DNA from: an uncultured Clostridia bacterium | GTDB lineage: Bacteria; Bacillota; Clostridia; UBA1381 | Direction: 5' to 3' | Assembly: GCA_934462715.1 (NCBI GenBank) | Contig: CAKSIJ010000015.1 | Span: 8,097 to 72,096 of the forward strand | Length of the DNA: 64,000 nucleotides | Shown here: positions 17,043-26,247 of the stretch, piece by piece | Layout: every line of letters starts with the position of its first letter | Position numbering within the stretch: the stretch's first letter is position 1 | Notes under the pieces: generated by a model | Seen by the model: only the letters and a program-made list of their open reading frames with translations | Database searches by the model: none | Told to the model about the DNA's origin: nothing | Made by a program: the position numbers and the translations under genes

Positions 17043-18110
17043 TCACAGCTCCTTTTTCCATGCTTCGATATTATCGGCAATAAACTTATCGTCATTTAAA
17101 TGCGGATACGCCCTGTAAACACGGTCAATTTCCTCCGCCTGTCCCTTTGACAGCGTTTCCTCAGGGTTTAAACAATAAATATTTTTCATGAGTCCCTGTC
17201 GGCGCAAAACCTCATGAAGCCCCGGTATACAACCCGAAAAATTATTTGCCGTATCAAAAAACGCACCGTTTGAATCGGTTACCTGTGCCGCCAATGTGAG
17301 CATTTCCTTTGATACTGCTTCCTTACCCTTTTCCTCTTTTATCCGATTGAATATCTCAACCGCCTTTTTCGTCCATACCGACCAGTGACCGAGCAAGCCG
17401 CCGTCAAAGCCTCTTTTTACCGTTTTGCCGTTTTTATCAAATGAATATTCCGTCAGTAAATCTATGACTATATTATCGTCGTTTCCTGTGTAGAGAGTTA
17501 TCTCGCCGCTCCTTTCGGACATTGCCGCCGCCCTTACCACATCAAGAGTCTGGTATCTGTTAAAGGACGCACACTTAATTGCGGCAACATTTTCGGTTGC
17601 GCAGATTTTCTCCCAATAATCATAACTAAACACGCGCCCGTCGACTGCTGTTTGCAGGTAAAAGCCTATAACCGGCATTATCTCCGCCACTCTTGCGGTT
17701 CTTTCAATAAGCTCCGCTTCACTTAAGCTGTTCAGTCCTCCCGGGCTTAATAAAACAGCGTCATATCCGTACTTCTTCGCCGTTTCCGCTTCCCTAACCG
17801 CCTGTTCCGCTGCTCCGCACACACCGGCAACCTTTACTATGACCTTATTATTCTTCTTTTCAAAGCCGTCTATTTCCTCCGAAACAATTTTAAGTATCGG
17901 ATCAAACAAAGCAATTTCCGGCTTTCTTATTTCAAACTGCGTTGTATGTACTGCCGTTGCTATGCCTCCGACGCCGCAGTTTAAATAGTATTTCATCAAA
18001 AGACGGATTCCTTTTTCGTCTATTTTCCTGTTTTCGTCAAGCACCAGCGGCGTTGCCGGAATTACAGTACCTTTTTTCAAAATTCCAAGTGCTTTTTCAT
18101 GTCTGTTCAT
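17043..18110 (-). CDS. DHDPS/NAL-family aldolase, substrate unknown
   Basis: 355 residues, longer than typical DapA (about 290), with a C-terminal extension containing IPGLHEVLRRQGLM and RAYPHLNDDKFI. The Schiff-base lysine is the K in AAIKCASFN. The substrate loop reads GIATAVHTTQFEIR rather than the GTTGE of DapA/NanA, so true dihydrodipicolinate synthase activity is unlikely. A 2-keto-acid sugar lyase is the family-based guess. The start MNRHEKALG at 18110 has AAAAGGAG at good spacing. Confidence 0.82.
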   Translation of the reverse strand: MNRHEKALGILKKGTVIPATPLVLDENRKIDEKGIRLLMKYYLNCGVGGIATAVHTTQFEIRKPEIALFDPILKIVSEEIDGFEKKNNKVIVKVAGVCGAAEQAVREAETAKKYGYDAVLLSPGGLNSLSEAELIERTARVAEIMPVIGFYLQTAVDGRVFSYDYWEKICATENVAAIKCASFNRYQTLDVVRAAAMSERSGEITLYTGNDDNIVIDLLTEYSFDKNGKTVKRGFDGGLLGHWSVWTKKAVEIFNRIKEEKGKEAVSKEMLTLAAQVTDSNGAFFDTANNFSGCIPGLHEVLRRQGLMKNIYCLNPEETLSKGQAEEIDRVYRAYPHLNDDKFIADNIEAWKKEL

Positions 18111-18144
18111 TGCTTCTGCTCCTTTTTGCAAACATTTTCGGTTA

Positions 18145-19161
18145 TTAATAATTTCCTTTTCTTTCTTCAAAATGAGTAGGCTTGTTCAAGCTTCTTCCGC
18201 CGTCAAGTATCCATTCCGCCTGCCACCGTATAAGTGTTTTTGCCGATACACTCGGATAGCCGAAAAGCTCCGCCGCAAGCGACGCGTCATTTAAGTAAGC
18301 GTCAGTTCCGTTATCATTTTCAAAAATAGGTTCTTTTCCGAGATAACCCCCAAGCTCCTTTGCTGCCTTTTCAATCGACACAGTTTCGGGTCCTGTTACG
18401 TTTACAATTTTAGCCGGCGATTCCGCATACAAAAGTCCTCTTAACGCAATTTCATTAGCGCTTCCCTGCCATATAAAATTAAAGCATGGGGTTGAAAGGC
18501 TTATCGGCTCACCCTTGATAATTTTTTCGGCAAGGTCATATAAAACTCCGTAACGCAGGTCAACCGCAAAGTTTAACCTGTATGTAAATACTTTTGTGCC
18601 GTATGCGTTCGCCGCATATTCAAATGCACGCTCTCTTGCAAGACAGCTCATTGCATATTCGCCGTTTGGAAGCGGTCTGCAATTCTCATCACAGCCGCCG
18701 CCAGCAACCGGTGTAATCGGATAGATATTTCCCGAAGAAAATACAACTATTCTTGACTTTTTAAACTTGTCTGCCACAAATGCCGGCAGTGTTGCGTTCA
18801 TTGCCCACGTCTGCCATTCGTTTCCGTTTGTTCCGAACTTTTTGCCCGCCATGTATATAACATTCTCACATTCGGGAAGAGCATACAGTTTTTCTTTATC
18901 AAGCAAGTCCGTCTTGATAACCTTAACTCCGTTGTCCTCCATAAACTTTACGGCGATTTCGTCACTTCCCCTTGACACTCCGATTATCTGTTTGTCAAAG
19001 CCTGCCTTTTCGGCGGCTTTCTTTGCAAGCACGCAAAGCGTAGGTCCCATTTTTCCGGCAGCGCCGAGAACCATAATATCGCCTTTTATTTTTTTCATAT
19101 CCTCAATCAGCTTTTCTGACGGTGTTGTCAGCATTTCATTTAACTTTTCCTCTGTCCACAT
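18145..19161 (-). CDS. NAD-dependent epimerase/dehydratase-like protein (extended SDR)
   Basis: 338 residues. The Rossmann motif is GAAGKMGPTLCVLA and the serine motif VVFSSGNIYP. Where SDR enzymes have YxxxK, this protein reads EYAMSCLARE, so the tyrosine is there but the lysine position is cysteine. It may have changed chemistry or be a binding protein. The C-terminal part (IWQGSANEIALRGLL, VNVTGPETVSIEKAA) is epimerase-like. AAAGGA lies 14 bases before the ATG at 19161, so the start is somewhat uncertain. It is third from the end of the six-gene operon's upstream half. Confidence 0.78.
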   Translation of the reverse strand: MWTEEKLNEMLTTPSEKLIEDMKKIKGDIMVLGAAGKMGPTLCVLAKKAAEKAGFDKQIIGVSRGSDEIAVKFMEDNGVKVIKTDLLDKEKLYALPECENVIYMAGKKFGTNGNEWQTWAMNATLPAFVADKFKKSRIVVFSSGNIYPITPVAGGGCDENCRPLPNGEYAMSCLARERAFEYAANAYGTKVFTYRLNFAVDLRYGVLYDLAEKIIKGEPISLSTPCFNFIWQGSANEIALRGLLYAESPAKIVNVTGPETVSIEKAAKELGGYLGKEPIFENDNGTDAYLNDASLAAELFGYPSVSAKTLIRWQAEWILDGGRSLNKPTHFEERKGNY

Positions 19162-19203
19162 AGCTAATAACCGTTCCTTTCCACACAAATTAATTCTATA
19201 ATT

Positions 19204-20490
19204 TTAAGAATTTATATATTTAAAATATTCTTCTTTCGTCATCATAGGCTCAAACTGTTTTTTTATTTTTTTCGCTTTTTCCGCTCCGTTTGTCAAAAGC
19301 ATTGCAGCGGTACACGCAAGAATCTTTGCCGCAGTCACATAAGCGGTTTCTTCGACCGATATTTTAAATTCACCGCTGTGAAGCTTTCCCGAAAATCCGC
19401 CGATTGACGGCTGTATTACCGGAATCAGTGCACTCAAATTTCCCATATCGGTAGAGCCTGTAATTTCTTTTCCTTTGACTATATTTTCTTTGCCTATTAT
19501 TCTTTCAGCCGCACATTCCATGACATTTGAAAGTTCTCTGCTTTCCATAAGCGGAAAATATCCCGGCAAATATTCGATTTCGGCAGTTGCTCCGATCATT
19601 TCGCAAGCACCCTTAACGGAGCGTGCCACAGCATTTTTCCCCTTTTCGATCGCTTCAAAGCTTGCACCTCTCACATACATTTCCATTATTACCTCATCGG
19701 GAACAACATTCACAACATCTCCGCCCTTTGTGATAATCGGGTGTATTCTTATTCTGTCCTCATCTTTAAAGGTTTCTCTGTTTGAATGTATTCCCAGAAT
19801 TGCCAGCGCTGCGGTATTCAGTGCATTAACTCCGTCATACGGCGTACTGCCGTGAGCCGCTTTTCCTCTGAAGGTTATTGTGCCTGCCGAAAATCCGAGG
19901 TTATAGCCTTGCATATACAGCTTGCTTTTTGGCTCATCTGGTTGTGCGTGCAGCATTATTGCCATATCAATATCGTCAAACGCACCCTCCGCTATCAGCT
20001 GCTGTTTTCCGCTCATATATTCGATCCTGCCGTCATTTTTCAGCTTTTTTCTGTATTCAAGGTCGATAAATTCCTCTGCCGGCAAAGCCATAAAAATAAC
20101 GTTGCCGTCAAGCTCTTTTATGATATTTTTAAGTCCGTATGCTGCGCCGAGCATTGCCGCAATCTGCGCATTGTGTCCGCAAGCATGAACTCTGTTTTCG
20201 CTGTCGGCGTCCGGGTGCTCCGAACATTTCAGTGCGTCCATTTCGCCGATTATACACACATTGATTCCGTGCTTCTTTTCCCCGATTCGCCCCTTAACCC
20301 CCGTTAATGCGCATGGGTATGTATATTTTATTCCAAGCTCGTCAAATACCTTTCTCACGGCTTCGGAGGCTTTTTCCTCGCAAAATCCCATTTCGGGATT
20401 TTTGTATATATATCGTCCTATGTCAATAATCTTTTCTCTGTTTTTATCAGCTTCATCGCATATACGCTTTATAATTTCACTCGTTTCCAA
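19204..20490 (-). CDS. M20-family amidohydrolase/deacylase
   Basis: 428 residues. YIYKNPEMGFCEEKASE at the start, VCIIGEMDALK, RVHACGHNAQIAAML with metal ligands, LPAEEF, and the dimerisation-domain GKAAHGSTPYDGVNAL show the M20 aminoacylase/amidohydrolase fold. GSTDMGNLS and HSGEF complete the metal site. Such enzymes cleave N-acyl amino acids or similar amides. In a sugar operon an N-acyl sugar or peptide side chain could be the target, which is inference. It starts with TTG at 20490 after AGAGGTGA, overlapping the previous gene by 14 bases. Confidence 0.85.
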   Translation of the reverse strand: METSEIIKRICDEADKNREKIIDIGRYIYKNPEMGFCEEKASEAVRKVFDELGIKYTYPCALTGVKGRIGEKKHGINVCIIGEMDALKCSEHPDADSENRVHACGHNAQIAAMLGAAYGLKNIIKELDGNVIFMALPAEEFIDLEYRKKLKNDGRIEYMSGKQQLIAEGAFDDIDMAIMLHAQPDEPKSKLYMQGYNLGFSAGTITFRGKAAHGSTPYDGVNALNTAALAILGIHSNRETFKDEDRIRIHPIITKGGDVVNVVPDEVIMEMYVRGASFEAIEKGKNAVARSVKGACEMIGATAEIEYLPGYFPLMESRELSNVMECAAERIIGKENIVKGKEITGSTDMGNLSALIPVIQPSIGGFSGKLHSGEFKISVEETAYVTAAKILACTAAMLLTNGAEKAKKIKKQFEPMMTKEEYFKYINS

Positions 20491-21265
20491 CGCTTTTCAC
20501 CTCTTGCATTGTCAGTAAATTCTTCATAATTTCCGTTTCGCCTTTCAATTCGTCAAAGGCTTCGTTTCTCAAAAACTCAAACAGCATACAAACGTCAATA
20601 TCGCTTTGTTTCAGTATTTCGATAATTCTTTTCCAAAATTCTTCTCCGTTTCTCTCTTTCAGAGAATATCTGTTTATATCTTTATCAACATTGAAAACAT
20701 GAATCATTTTAAGATACGGCAAAAAAGCTTTCAGCGTTTCGCAGTTTTCCTCACGGCTTATCCATGGGTCATATTGGTAATACATTCCCAAATTTTCCGC
20801 CCCGACATCTGATATCACTCTCAATGCAGCGTCCTTTGTATCGGTCAGCGAATCGTTGTGATATTCAAAAGCTACGGTCAAATTGTATTTTTCGGCGATT
20901 TTGCATATTGCTTTCACTTCGTCAATCAGAGCTTTGTATTCCCGTTTGCTCAAGTCCCTGTGTGACTTGCTGCCGCCCCATATTCTTATTATCGGCGCAT
21001 TTAATGCCTGTGCGGTTTTTGCATATTCTTCAAATTCATCAATTCCGGTTTCTCCGAGCCTGTAGTATGAGCCGTAAGAACAAACGGTGATACCGCTGTT
21101 TTCGGTAATTTTCCTTACCCTCTCAGCCTGCTTTAAATCCCCCGGCTTTACATGAACATCGCTTCCCCATTCTATTGCGGACAATCCGCACGTTTTACAG
21201 TATTCGACTATTTCCTTCGCACTTTTGCTTCTGAATGTTACCGATGTCAACCCCAATTTAAGCAA
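20477..21265 (-). CDS. Sugar phosphate isomerase/epimerase-like TIM barrel
   Basis: 262 residues of the AP-endonuclease-2/xylose-isomerase superfamily. It begins with LGLTSVTFRSKSAKEIVEY, and candidate metal ligands lie in IRIWGG, VAFEYHNDSLTD, HVFNVDKD and LFEFLRNEA. The superfamily includes sugar and inosose isomerases and epimerases. It is the first gene of the six-gene operon. The start is TTG at 21265, with a strong AAGGAGG eight bases upstream. Confidence 0.82.
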   Translation of the reverse strand: MLKLGLTSVTFRSKSAKEIVEYCKTCGLSAIEWGSDVHVKPGDLKQAERVRKITENSGITVCSYGSYYRLGETGIDEFEEYAKTAQALNAPIIRIWGGSKSHRDLSKREYKALIDEVKAICKIAEKYNLTVAFEYHNDSLTDTKDAALRVISDVGAENLGMYYQYDPWISREENCETLKAFLPYLKMIHVFNVDKDINRYSLKERNGEEFWKRIIEILKQSDIDVCMLFEFLRNEAFDELKGETEIMKNLLTMQEVKSVGNE

Positions 21266-21298
21266 AATTAAAACCTCCTTGCCGTTTTAAACCAATTT

Positions 21299-21327
21299 AT
21301 TATATCATTTTTATCGGTTAATTCAAA
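21299..21327 (-). promoter_or_regulatory. Promoter of the six-gene catabolic operon
   Basis: A perfect TATAAT (21304-21299) is preceded, 16-17 bases upstream, by TTTGAAT, which gives a usable -35. Transcription would begin near 21292, about 27 bases before the TTG start. Confidence 0.7.
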
Positions 21328-21343
21328 CACTTTCATAAATTCA

Positions 21344-21372
21344 TGCAACAAAAAAGCACTTTTGCAACAAAA
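21344..21372 (-). promoter_or_regulatory. Direct repeats TTTTGTTGCA, AraC-type activator site
   Basis: Two identical 10-base sites (TTTTGTTGCA on the minus strand, 21353-21344 and 21372-21363) stand in the same orientation 19 bases apart, about two helical turns. They lie just upstream of the -35. This is the usual layout of AraC-family activators. The AraC gene at 13902 and the similar site at 13796 suggest the regulator. Confidence 0.6.
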
Positions 21373-21454
21373 CAATACTCTTTATTAATGAAATGTTAAC
21401 GGTACTTTTTACTGTTTATTAAATTATCCAAGCAATTGTCTGTATGTCATATTC

Positions 21455-21490
21455 AAAAACAAGCAGGAATTGAATAACTCCAATTCCTGC
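21455..21490 (-). terminator. Terminator of the 27-kb polysaccharide locus
   Basis: GCAGGAATTG pairs with CAATTCCTGC around an eight-base loop, followed on the minus strand by TTGTTTTTG. It lies about 22 bases after the last S-layer gene. The stretch to 21373 shows nothing else. Confidence 0.88.
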
Positions 21491-21512
21491 CGCTTTTGTT
21501 TTAAAAAGTCAC

Positions 21513-24500
21513 TCAATCCTCACTGAAAATATACACTGTATGCAAACCGCCGCCGGCGAGATCAAACAATGCTCTCGAGCATTTTGAACCTGCCTGCTTA
21601 TAGGTTCTGAGGTCCGCCTTTGAACCGTTTTCAATTGTATATCCGTTCTTTGTCTTGTGAATAATCTTATATTTTGCTACGGAGGAATCATAGTAATTAT
21701 ATGAATAATTAATCTTATCCGGTGTTCCGTTAAAATGTTCTCTAAGATTTTCGCTTGTAAGCTCCAGCAATCCCTCTCTGTCCTGATATACATAACCGTA
21801 CATCCACATCTGGTGGTTTGAGGGTTCTCCGGGGACCTTAGCCAATCCGGACACGCCAGCTTCAGAATATCCTATCGGATTGGTTTTTGTAGGTATTGTT
21901 GCAGTGTCATGTGTAAATCCGGTAGTTCCCGGTATATTTCCGAGCGTTGAAATGGTGTGCTCATGACCTGCCGGGCATGAAGTAAGATTATATTCAGGCT
22001 TATTTCTGTCCTCATATGCAGGGTGACTGAGCGAACACCATGCAGGATTTACACCATCTGCGTCAAAAAACAATCTTACTCCGCTTACTGTATTGTCAAT
22101 GCTGTCGAATACCACATGAACAAAATCTCCCGGCGACACCGTCATATTGACCGGTTCGTTGCACGCATTGAAAGCTTTGTCAAACAGCGATTTCCCGTCA
22201 GTTTCATTTTCCGCAAACACCTCCGTGGTAGTTTCTCCGTCGCTTATAATAAGCTTAACGCCCGGTTCATCGTCATTGTTAATCGTTTCTTCGCGATCAA
22301 GTACTATACCGGTAGTCATTTTTGCAAATCGTACATTAAATCCAAGTGCTTCGCTTGTCTTGTATATAATGGCAACCTTTGCATACGGCGAATCCGAATC
22401 AAAGCTGTAAAGCTTAAATAGGTAGCTGCCCTCTCTGATCGAATTATAGCTCGTTGTCGAATAATAATTCAATTCTGTTCTGTCGGTAGGCACCTGCAAT
22501 ATTTTTGTGTTTGCGTTAATATAATACTTTCCGCCGAATGAATACGCTCTTTGTCTGTAAAGCAGATTTCCTTTATAGTTTGCCGATGCGGGCTGATCGT
22601 TTGATGCAAGCACCATTTTCAAAGCATCGGAATCCTTTGAGCTTTCATTTCTTGCAGCTTCGATTTTTTTGATTTTTCCGTCACTGTCAAAAACAATCTT
22701 TGCCACTCCGTCATAATCACTGAGCTTTTGCCGCAAACCCTCCGAAGACATTTTTACAGTCGAGCCGTTTTCATCAACCCAGCGAACCGCCGAGTCGGTA
22801 TTTGCGGTCTTGACTCCGTTTGTATCAAGCGCATAATAGGTTAAAAGCAAGGCATCATTTTCTTCATCGATTGTATTTTTTATCAGATATACATATCCGT
22901 CAAGAGATACATCTCCGTCCGTAATCCACGCAACCTCACCGAACATATCGAGCACTGTCGCAACATCGGTATTTTTGCTGATAGCTGTTCCGATATATTT
23001 GTCAAAGTTTTTGGATAGCAAATATTCATCGTTTCCGATTTTTATATAATGTCCGTCATCTCTTGTGAAATCGCTTTTGATTTTCCCGCTGATTTTTTTA
23101 TTCACATAATACAGCTTGACATAATCGCCGTTACAGTAATAATTGACCGCACCCTCTCCGAGTTCTTCATACTTAATCGGCTGTCCATCAGCGTTGAGTA
23201 TGCTGTACACTATCGGGTCGTTTGAATCGGTTTTTTCCAGAGATACCACGGAATCGCCATCCGCAATCAGGTTTACAAACTCTTTCTTTTTCGGGTGGAC
23301 GGAATCTATGTAGCCTGTAATAAATTCCTCAACAACCACTATATCAAAATCAAGCTTTTGCTTTTTGATAACTGTAATCGTACCATTTCCGATATTATCA
23401 AAGGTATCTGCATTATAGCCGGTAAGATATTTACCGTTATATATCATAACCGAACCGTTTTTTATCTTTACCCTTTTCTCAGCACTGCTTTTCTCGTCCG
23501 GAGTATATGTAAAAGCATAATCATTGTACCCGGTCAGATCCTTATTGTTTATAACCGTAACATCATCACGTTTTGTAACCTCATAAGCAACAAGAGAATA
23601 ATCGTCATCGGAATCCTTGTTCAGAAAGACTCTCAAATCTCTGCCTATAAAGTCACGGATATCTGTCATGCTTTCATCAAATGTAAAAGTCACCTCACCG
23701 ATTTTCGCCGTAAATTCCTGTTCGGGTGCTTCTCCGTAAATTGAGGTTATATCGGTACTCAAAAGAGTTCCCTCAAGAGTATATACGCCGACAATGTCGT
23801 TAAGGAAATTCTTTGTATCGTTTTCCTTTTCATATATCGAAGGCATAAGTTTTATCGGAAAGGAATTGTAAATCAGGGTTGCCGCGTCCATTCTTGACAT
23901 CGGAGAAGTACCCGATGCCGTAATGCTGTTATGCAGATCATTCTGATTTGCAATGGCGAGATAACCGTCGGGGTATCCGCCGAGCTTATCGGCATACCGA
24001 GTATAACCGCACACCGACAGAATGATTTTAACCGCCTCATTATAGGTTACGGTATTATCCGGCTTAAATTCGTTATTTCCGTAGCCGGAAATTATTCCGA
24101 GCTCTTTCATCGGCTTTAAGTATTCATATGCCCAGTGATCCTCGCCGACATCCTCCCACAGACCCTTGCTTACCGTTGTTGTTCCATCCTCACTTTGCTC
24201 CGTTTCGGGGTATATCAGAGTCAAATCATTTGAATTTGATCCAAGGAAGAAGCTGCGCCAGTTAAAGCCGTCCGAATCGCCCGTCTCGCCGTTTCCGCTT
24301 CCGGCAGAACCGTTCAGGGATTTAATCGACTTGTAAATCAAGGTTACAAATTCGGCTCTTGTAACAGCCTGCGACGGTTTAAAGCTTCCGTCCTCATAGC
24401 CGTTCATTATTCCAAGCTTTGTGAGTATATCGGCAATTCTCGTTTCATTTGTGTTTTCCGGCATATCGGTATATTCCGCAAACGCTCCGGCATTTCCCAA

Positions 24501-24545
24501 AGCGATTGCTGCGGAACATATAAGTGCAAAAATTCTCTTTTTCAC
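21513..24545 (-). CDS. Large S-layer-homology protein, N-terminal SLH repeats
   Basis: 1010 residues. The signal peptide (MKKRIFALICSAAIALGNAGAFA) is followed by SLH repeats in the first 230 residues. Two are clear, ending IMNGYEDGSFKPSQAVTRAEF and ISGYGNNEFKPDNTVTYNEA, and a third is degenerate. SLH modules bind pyruvylated cell-wall polymers. The remaining 780 residues are beta-rich, with many Asp/Asn, and have no recognised catalytic domain. Start is GTG at 24545 after AAAGGAGG, three bases after the previous gene. It may be a wall anchor or S-layer component of the glycan locus. Confidence 0.85.
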   Translation of the reverse strand: MKKRIFALICSAAIALGNAGAFAEYTDMPENTNETRIADILTKLGIMNGYEDGSFKPSQAVTRAEFVTLIYKSIKSLNGSAGSGNGETGDSDGFNWRSFFLGSNSNDLTLIYPETEQSEDGTTTVSKGLWEDVGEDHWAYEYLKPMKELGIISGYGNNEFKPDNTVTYNEAVKIILSVCGYTRYADKLGGYPDGYLAIANQNDLHNSITASGTSPMSRMDAATLIYNSFPIKLMPSIYEKENDTKNFLNDIVGVYTLEGTLLSTDITSIYGEAPEQEFTAKIGEVTFTFDESMTDIRDFIGRDLRVFLNKDSDDDYSLVAYEVTKRDDVTVINNKDLTGYNDYAFTYTPDEKSSAEKRVKIKNGSVMIYNGKYLTGYNADTFDNIGNGTITVIKKQKLDFDIVVVEEFITGYIDSVHPKKKEFVNLIADGDSVVSLEKTDSNDPIVYSILNADGQPIKYEELGEGAVNYYCNGDYVKLYYVNKKISGKIKSDFTRDDGHYIKIGNDEYLLSKNFDKYIGTAISKNTDVATVLDMFGEVAWITDGDVSLDGYVYLIKNTIDEENDALLLTYYALDTNGVKTANTDSAVRWVDENGSTVKMSSEGLRQKLSDYDGVAKIVFDSDGKIKKIEAARNESSKDSDALKMVLASNDQPASANYKGNLLYRQRAYSFGGKYYINANTKILQVPTDRTELNYYSTTSYNSIREGSYLFKLYSFDSDSPYAKVAIIYKTSEALGFNVRFAKMTTGIVLDREETINNDDEPGVKLIISDGETTTEVFAENETDGKSLFDKAFNACNEPVNMTVSPGDFVHVVFDSIDNTVSGVRLFFDADGVNPAWCSLSHPAYEDRNKPEYNLTSCPAGHEHTISTLGNIPGTTGFTHDTATIPTKTNPIGYSEAGVSGLAKVPGEPSNHQMWMYGYVYQDREGLLELTSENLREHFNGTPDKINYSYNYYDSSVAKYKIIHKTKNGYTIENGSKADLRTYKQAGSKCSRALFDLAGGGLHTVYIFSED

Positions 24546-24548
24546 CTA

Positions 24549-26231
24549 TTAACCCTCCTTTGCTTCAAGCTGTCCGAGAATATTGGCAAGCATAACCGCC
24601 GCCTGCGCTCTTGTACAACTTTCCGACGGCTTGAAATAACCGTTATCGTCACCGTGCAGTATTCCCGATTTTACAAGTTTTTCGGTAGCTTCTGCGGCAT
24701 ATTCCGCAATATCAGCCTTATCCTCAAAATTAATCATTTCTTCGTTCTGAGAAAACTCAAATCCGGCAGCTGCCGCAGCACGCGTCATCATAACGGCCGC
24801 GTCCTGTCTTGTGATTGAATCCTCCGCTCCGAAATAACCGTTTCCGTAGCCTTTGGCAATATCAAGCGCCGAAGCCGTTTTTACAACGTCATAGTACCAC
24901 TTTTCGGCTGTAACGTCCTCAAAGCTTATATCCTCCGCATTTTCCGCTTTCAGATCAAATACAGAGATAAGCATTTTCAGAAATTCCGCTCTTTTAACGG
25001 TATCTGACGGCGCAAACGTGTTTTTATCTCTGCCGTTAACAATACCCTTTGATACAAGCTTTTCAATAGATTCTCTTGCCCATTCGGTATTTTCGTCAAT
25101 ATCGTTAAAGGAAATTTCCTCCTTTTCGGGTGTTACGGGATAATTCTGAGAATAGTTTCCGCTCTTACCGCCTGTTGCCGTGTTACCTTTGCTATTGCCG
25201 CCTGTGCCGACATCACCCCTGGAATCGTCCTTGGACGTACCTGTAGCATTTAAAAGCTTTTGAATATCCCGTTTCTCCCATTCGCTGCCGTTTATCAGCG
25301 AAAGGTCGATTGCGTTACCGCTTGTTTTGCTGTAATTTGTAAGATCAAATCCGTTTACCGCATTATTATCATTAAGTATAGTCTTGATATGCGATGTACC
25401 GCTGTTTTTATTGTACTTTATTGCGGCGATGGTCGTATTGTATATAAATGCTTTTTTCATTGTATCAAGATCCTTAAAGGATTGATTCTCCATTTTTTTA
25501 AATACTTCCGTTCTGCCGCTGTCCTTGATTGAGCTGTTGTAAAGACTGCTTGCCGAAACGTTATAATCCTTATCAATGGTATCAAATCCGAGTGTTTTCT
25601 CATCTATTATATTACTGCCGTCAAGCAGCAAAGATGATTTTGACTCGTTCAAAGCCTGCATATAAGCATATGCCTTAACCATATCTCTCAAAGCGTCCGC
25701 GTCGTTTATCTTGTCCTTTTCGCTGAACAGCAGCTTGCCTGCAGCAAGCTTATCGGAAAGCTTGCCGTATACGGTGTCGCTTATGTTAAGTGCGTCGGCA
25801 TTTGAATCGATTTTCTTTGCAAAATCCTCTGCGTTTGTCTGCGCCAGTATATCGCTGACTTTCTTTTTTATGTTATAAACATGGGTAAAGGTCGTTTCAC
25901 GTTTTGCTCCGCCGGCTTCAACATATGCGGTATATTTGCTGCCGCCCATAGCCAAAGGGAATGAAAACTCAAATTTTCCGTCCTTAATCTTTACCTGATC
26001 CTGCTTCATCACATATCTGTCGTCAAACCGATCAAGGCTTCCGCCACCCTCCATGATTACCAGCACTGTTGCATAGGTATCGTTGCTGCTGTCAAAAAAT
26101 CTGCCGTTGATTTTAACGCTGTCTGCGGAGTAATCGTAGTATGCACTGTCGATATACTCCGCTCCCGCTGTGCCGGAAAGGCACAGCAGGAGAGCAGCCG
26201 TAATCAATGCTGTTTTCTTTAAATGTTTCAT
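24549..26231 (-). CDS. S-layer-homology protein, C-terminal SLH repeats
   Basis: 560 residues. Signal peptide at 1-24 (ending SGTAGA); a beta-type domain at about 25-120 (INGRFFDSSNDTYATVLVIMEGG); an alpha-helical middle rich in Lys, Asp and Asn; a Gly/Ser/Thr linker near 335-370; then three SLH repeats at about 375-555 (SFNDIDENTEWARESIEKL, SFEDVTAEKWYYDVV, NFEDKADIAEYAAEA). It differs from its neighbour by having SLH at the C-terminus. It is expected to be wall-bound outside the membrane; no enzyme domain is visible. Confidence 0.87.
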   Translation of the reverse strand: MKHLKKTALITAALLLCLSGTAGAEYIDSAYYDYSADSVKINGRFFDSSNDTYATVLVIMEGGGSLDRFDDRYVMKQDQVKIKDGKFEFSFPLAMGGSKYTAYVEAGGAKRETTFTHVYNIKKKVSDILAQTNAEDFAKKIDSNADALNISDTVYGKLSDKLAAGKLLFSEKDKINDADALRDMVKAYAYMQALNESKSSLLLDGSNIIDEKTLGFDTIDKDYNVSASSLYNSSIKDSGRTEVFKKMENQSFKDLDTMKKAFIYNTTIAAIKYNKNSGTSHIKTILNDNNAVNGFDLTNYSKTSGNAIDLSLINGSEWEKRDIQKLLNATGTSKDDSRGDVGTGGNSKGNTATGGKSGNYSQNYPVTPEKEEISFNDIDENTEWARESIEKLVSKGIVNGRDKNTFAPSDTVKRAEFLKMLISVFDLKAENAEDISFEDVTAEKWYYDVVKTASALDIAKGYGNGYFGAEDSITRQDAAVMMTRAAAAAGFEFSQNEEMINFEDKADIAEYAAEATEKLVKSGILHGDDNGYFKPSESCTRAQAAVMLANILGQLEAKEG

Positions 26232-26247
26232 ATAAACAATGTCCTCC

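Noticed and set aside
17043..18110. Lysine-biosynthesis dapA
   Set aside because: The substrate loop differs, the protein has a long extension, and all neighbours are sugar catabolism genes.
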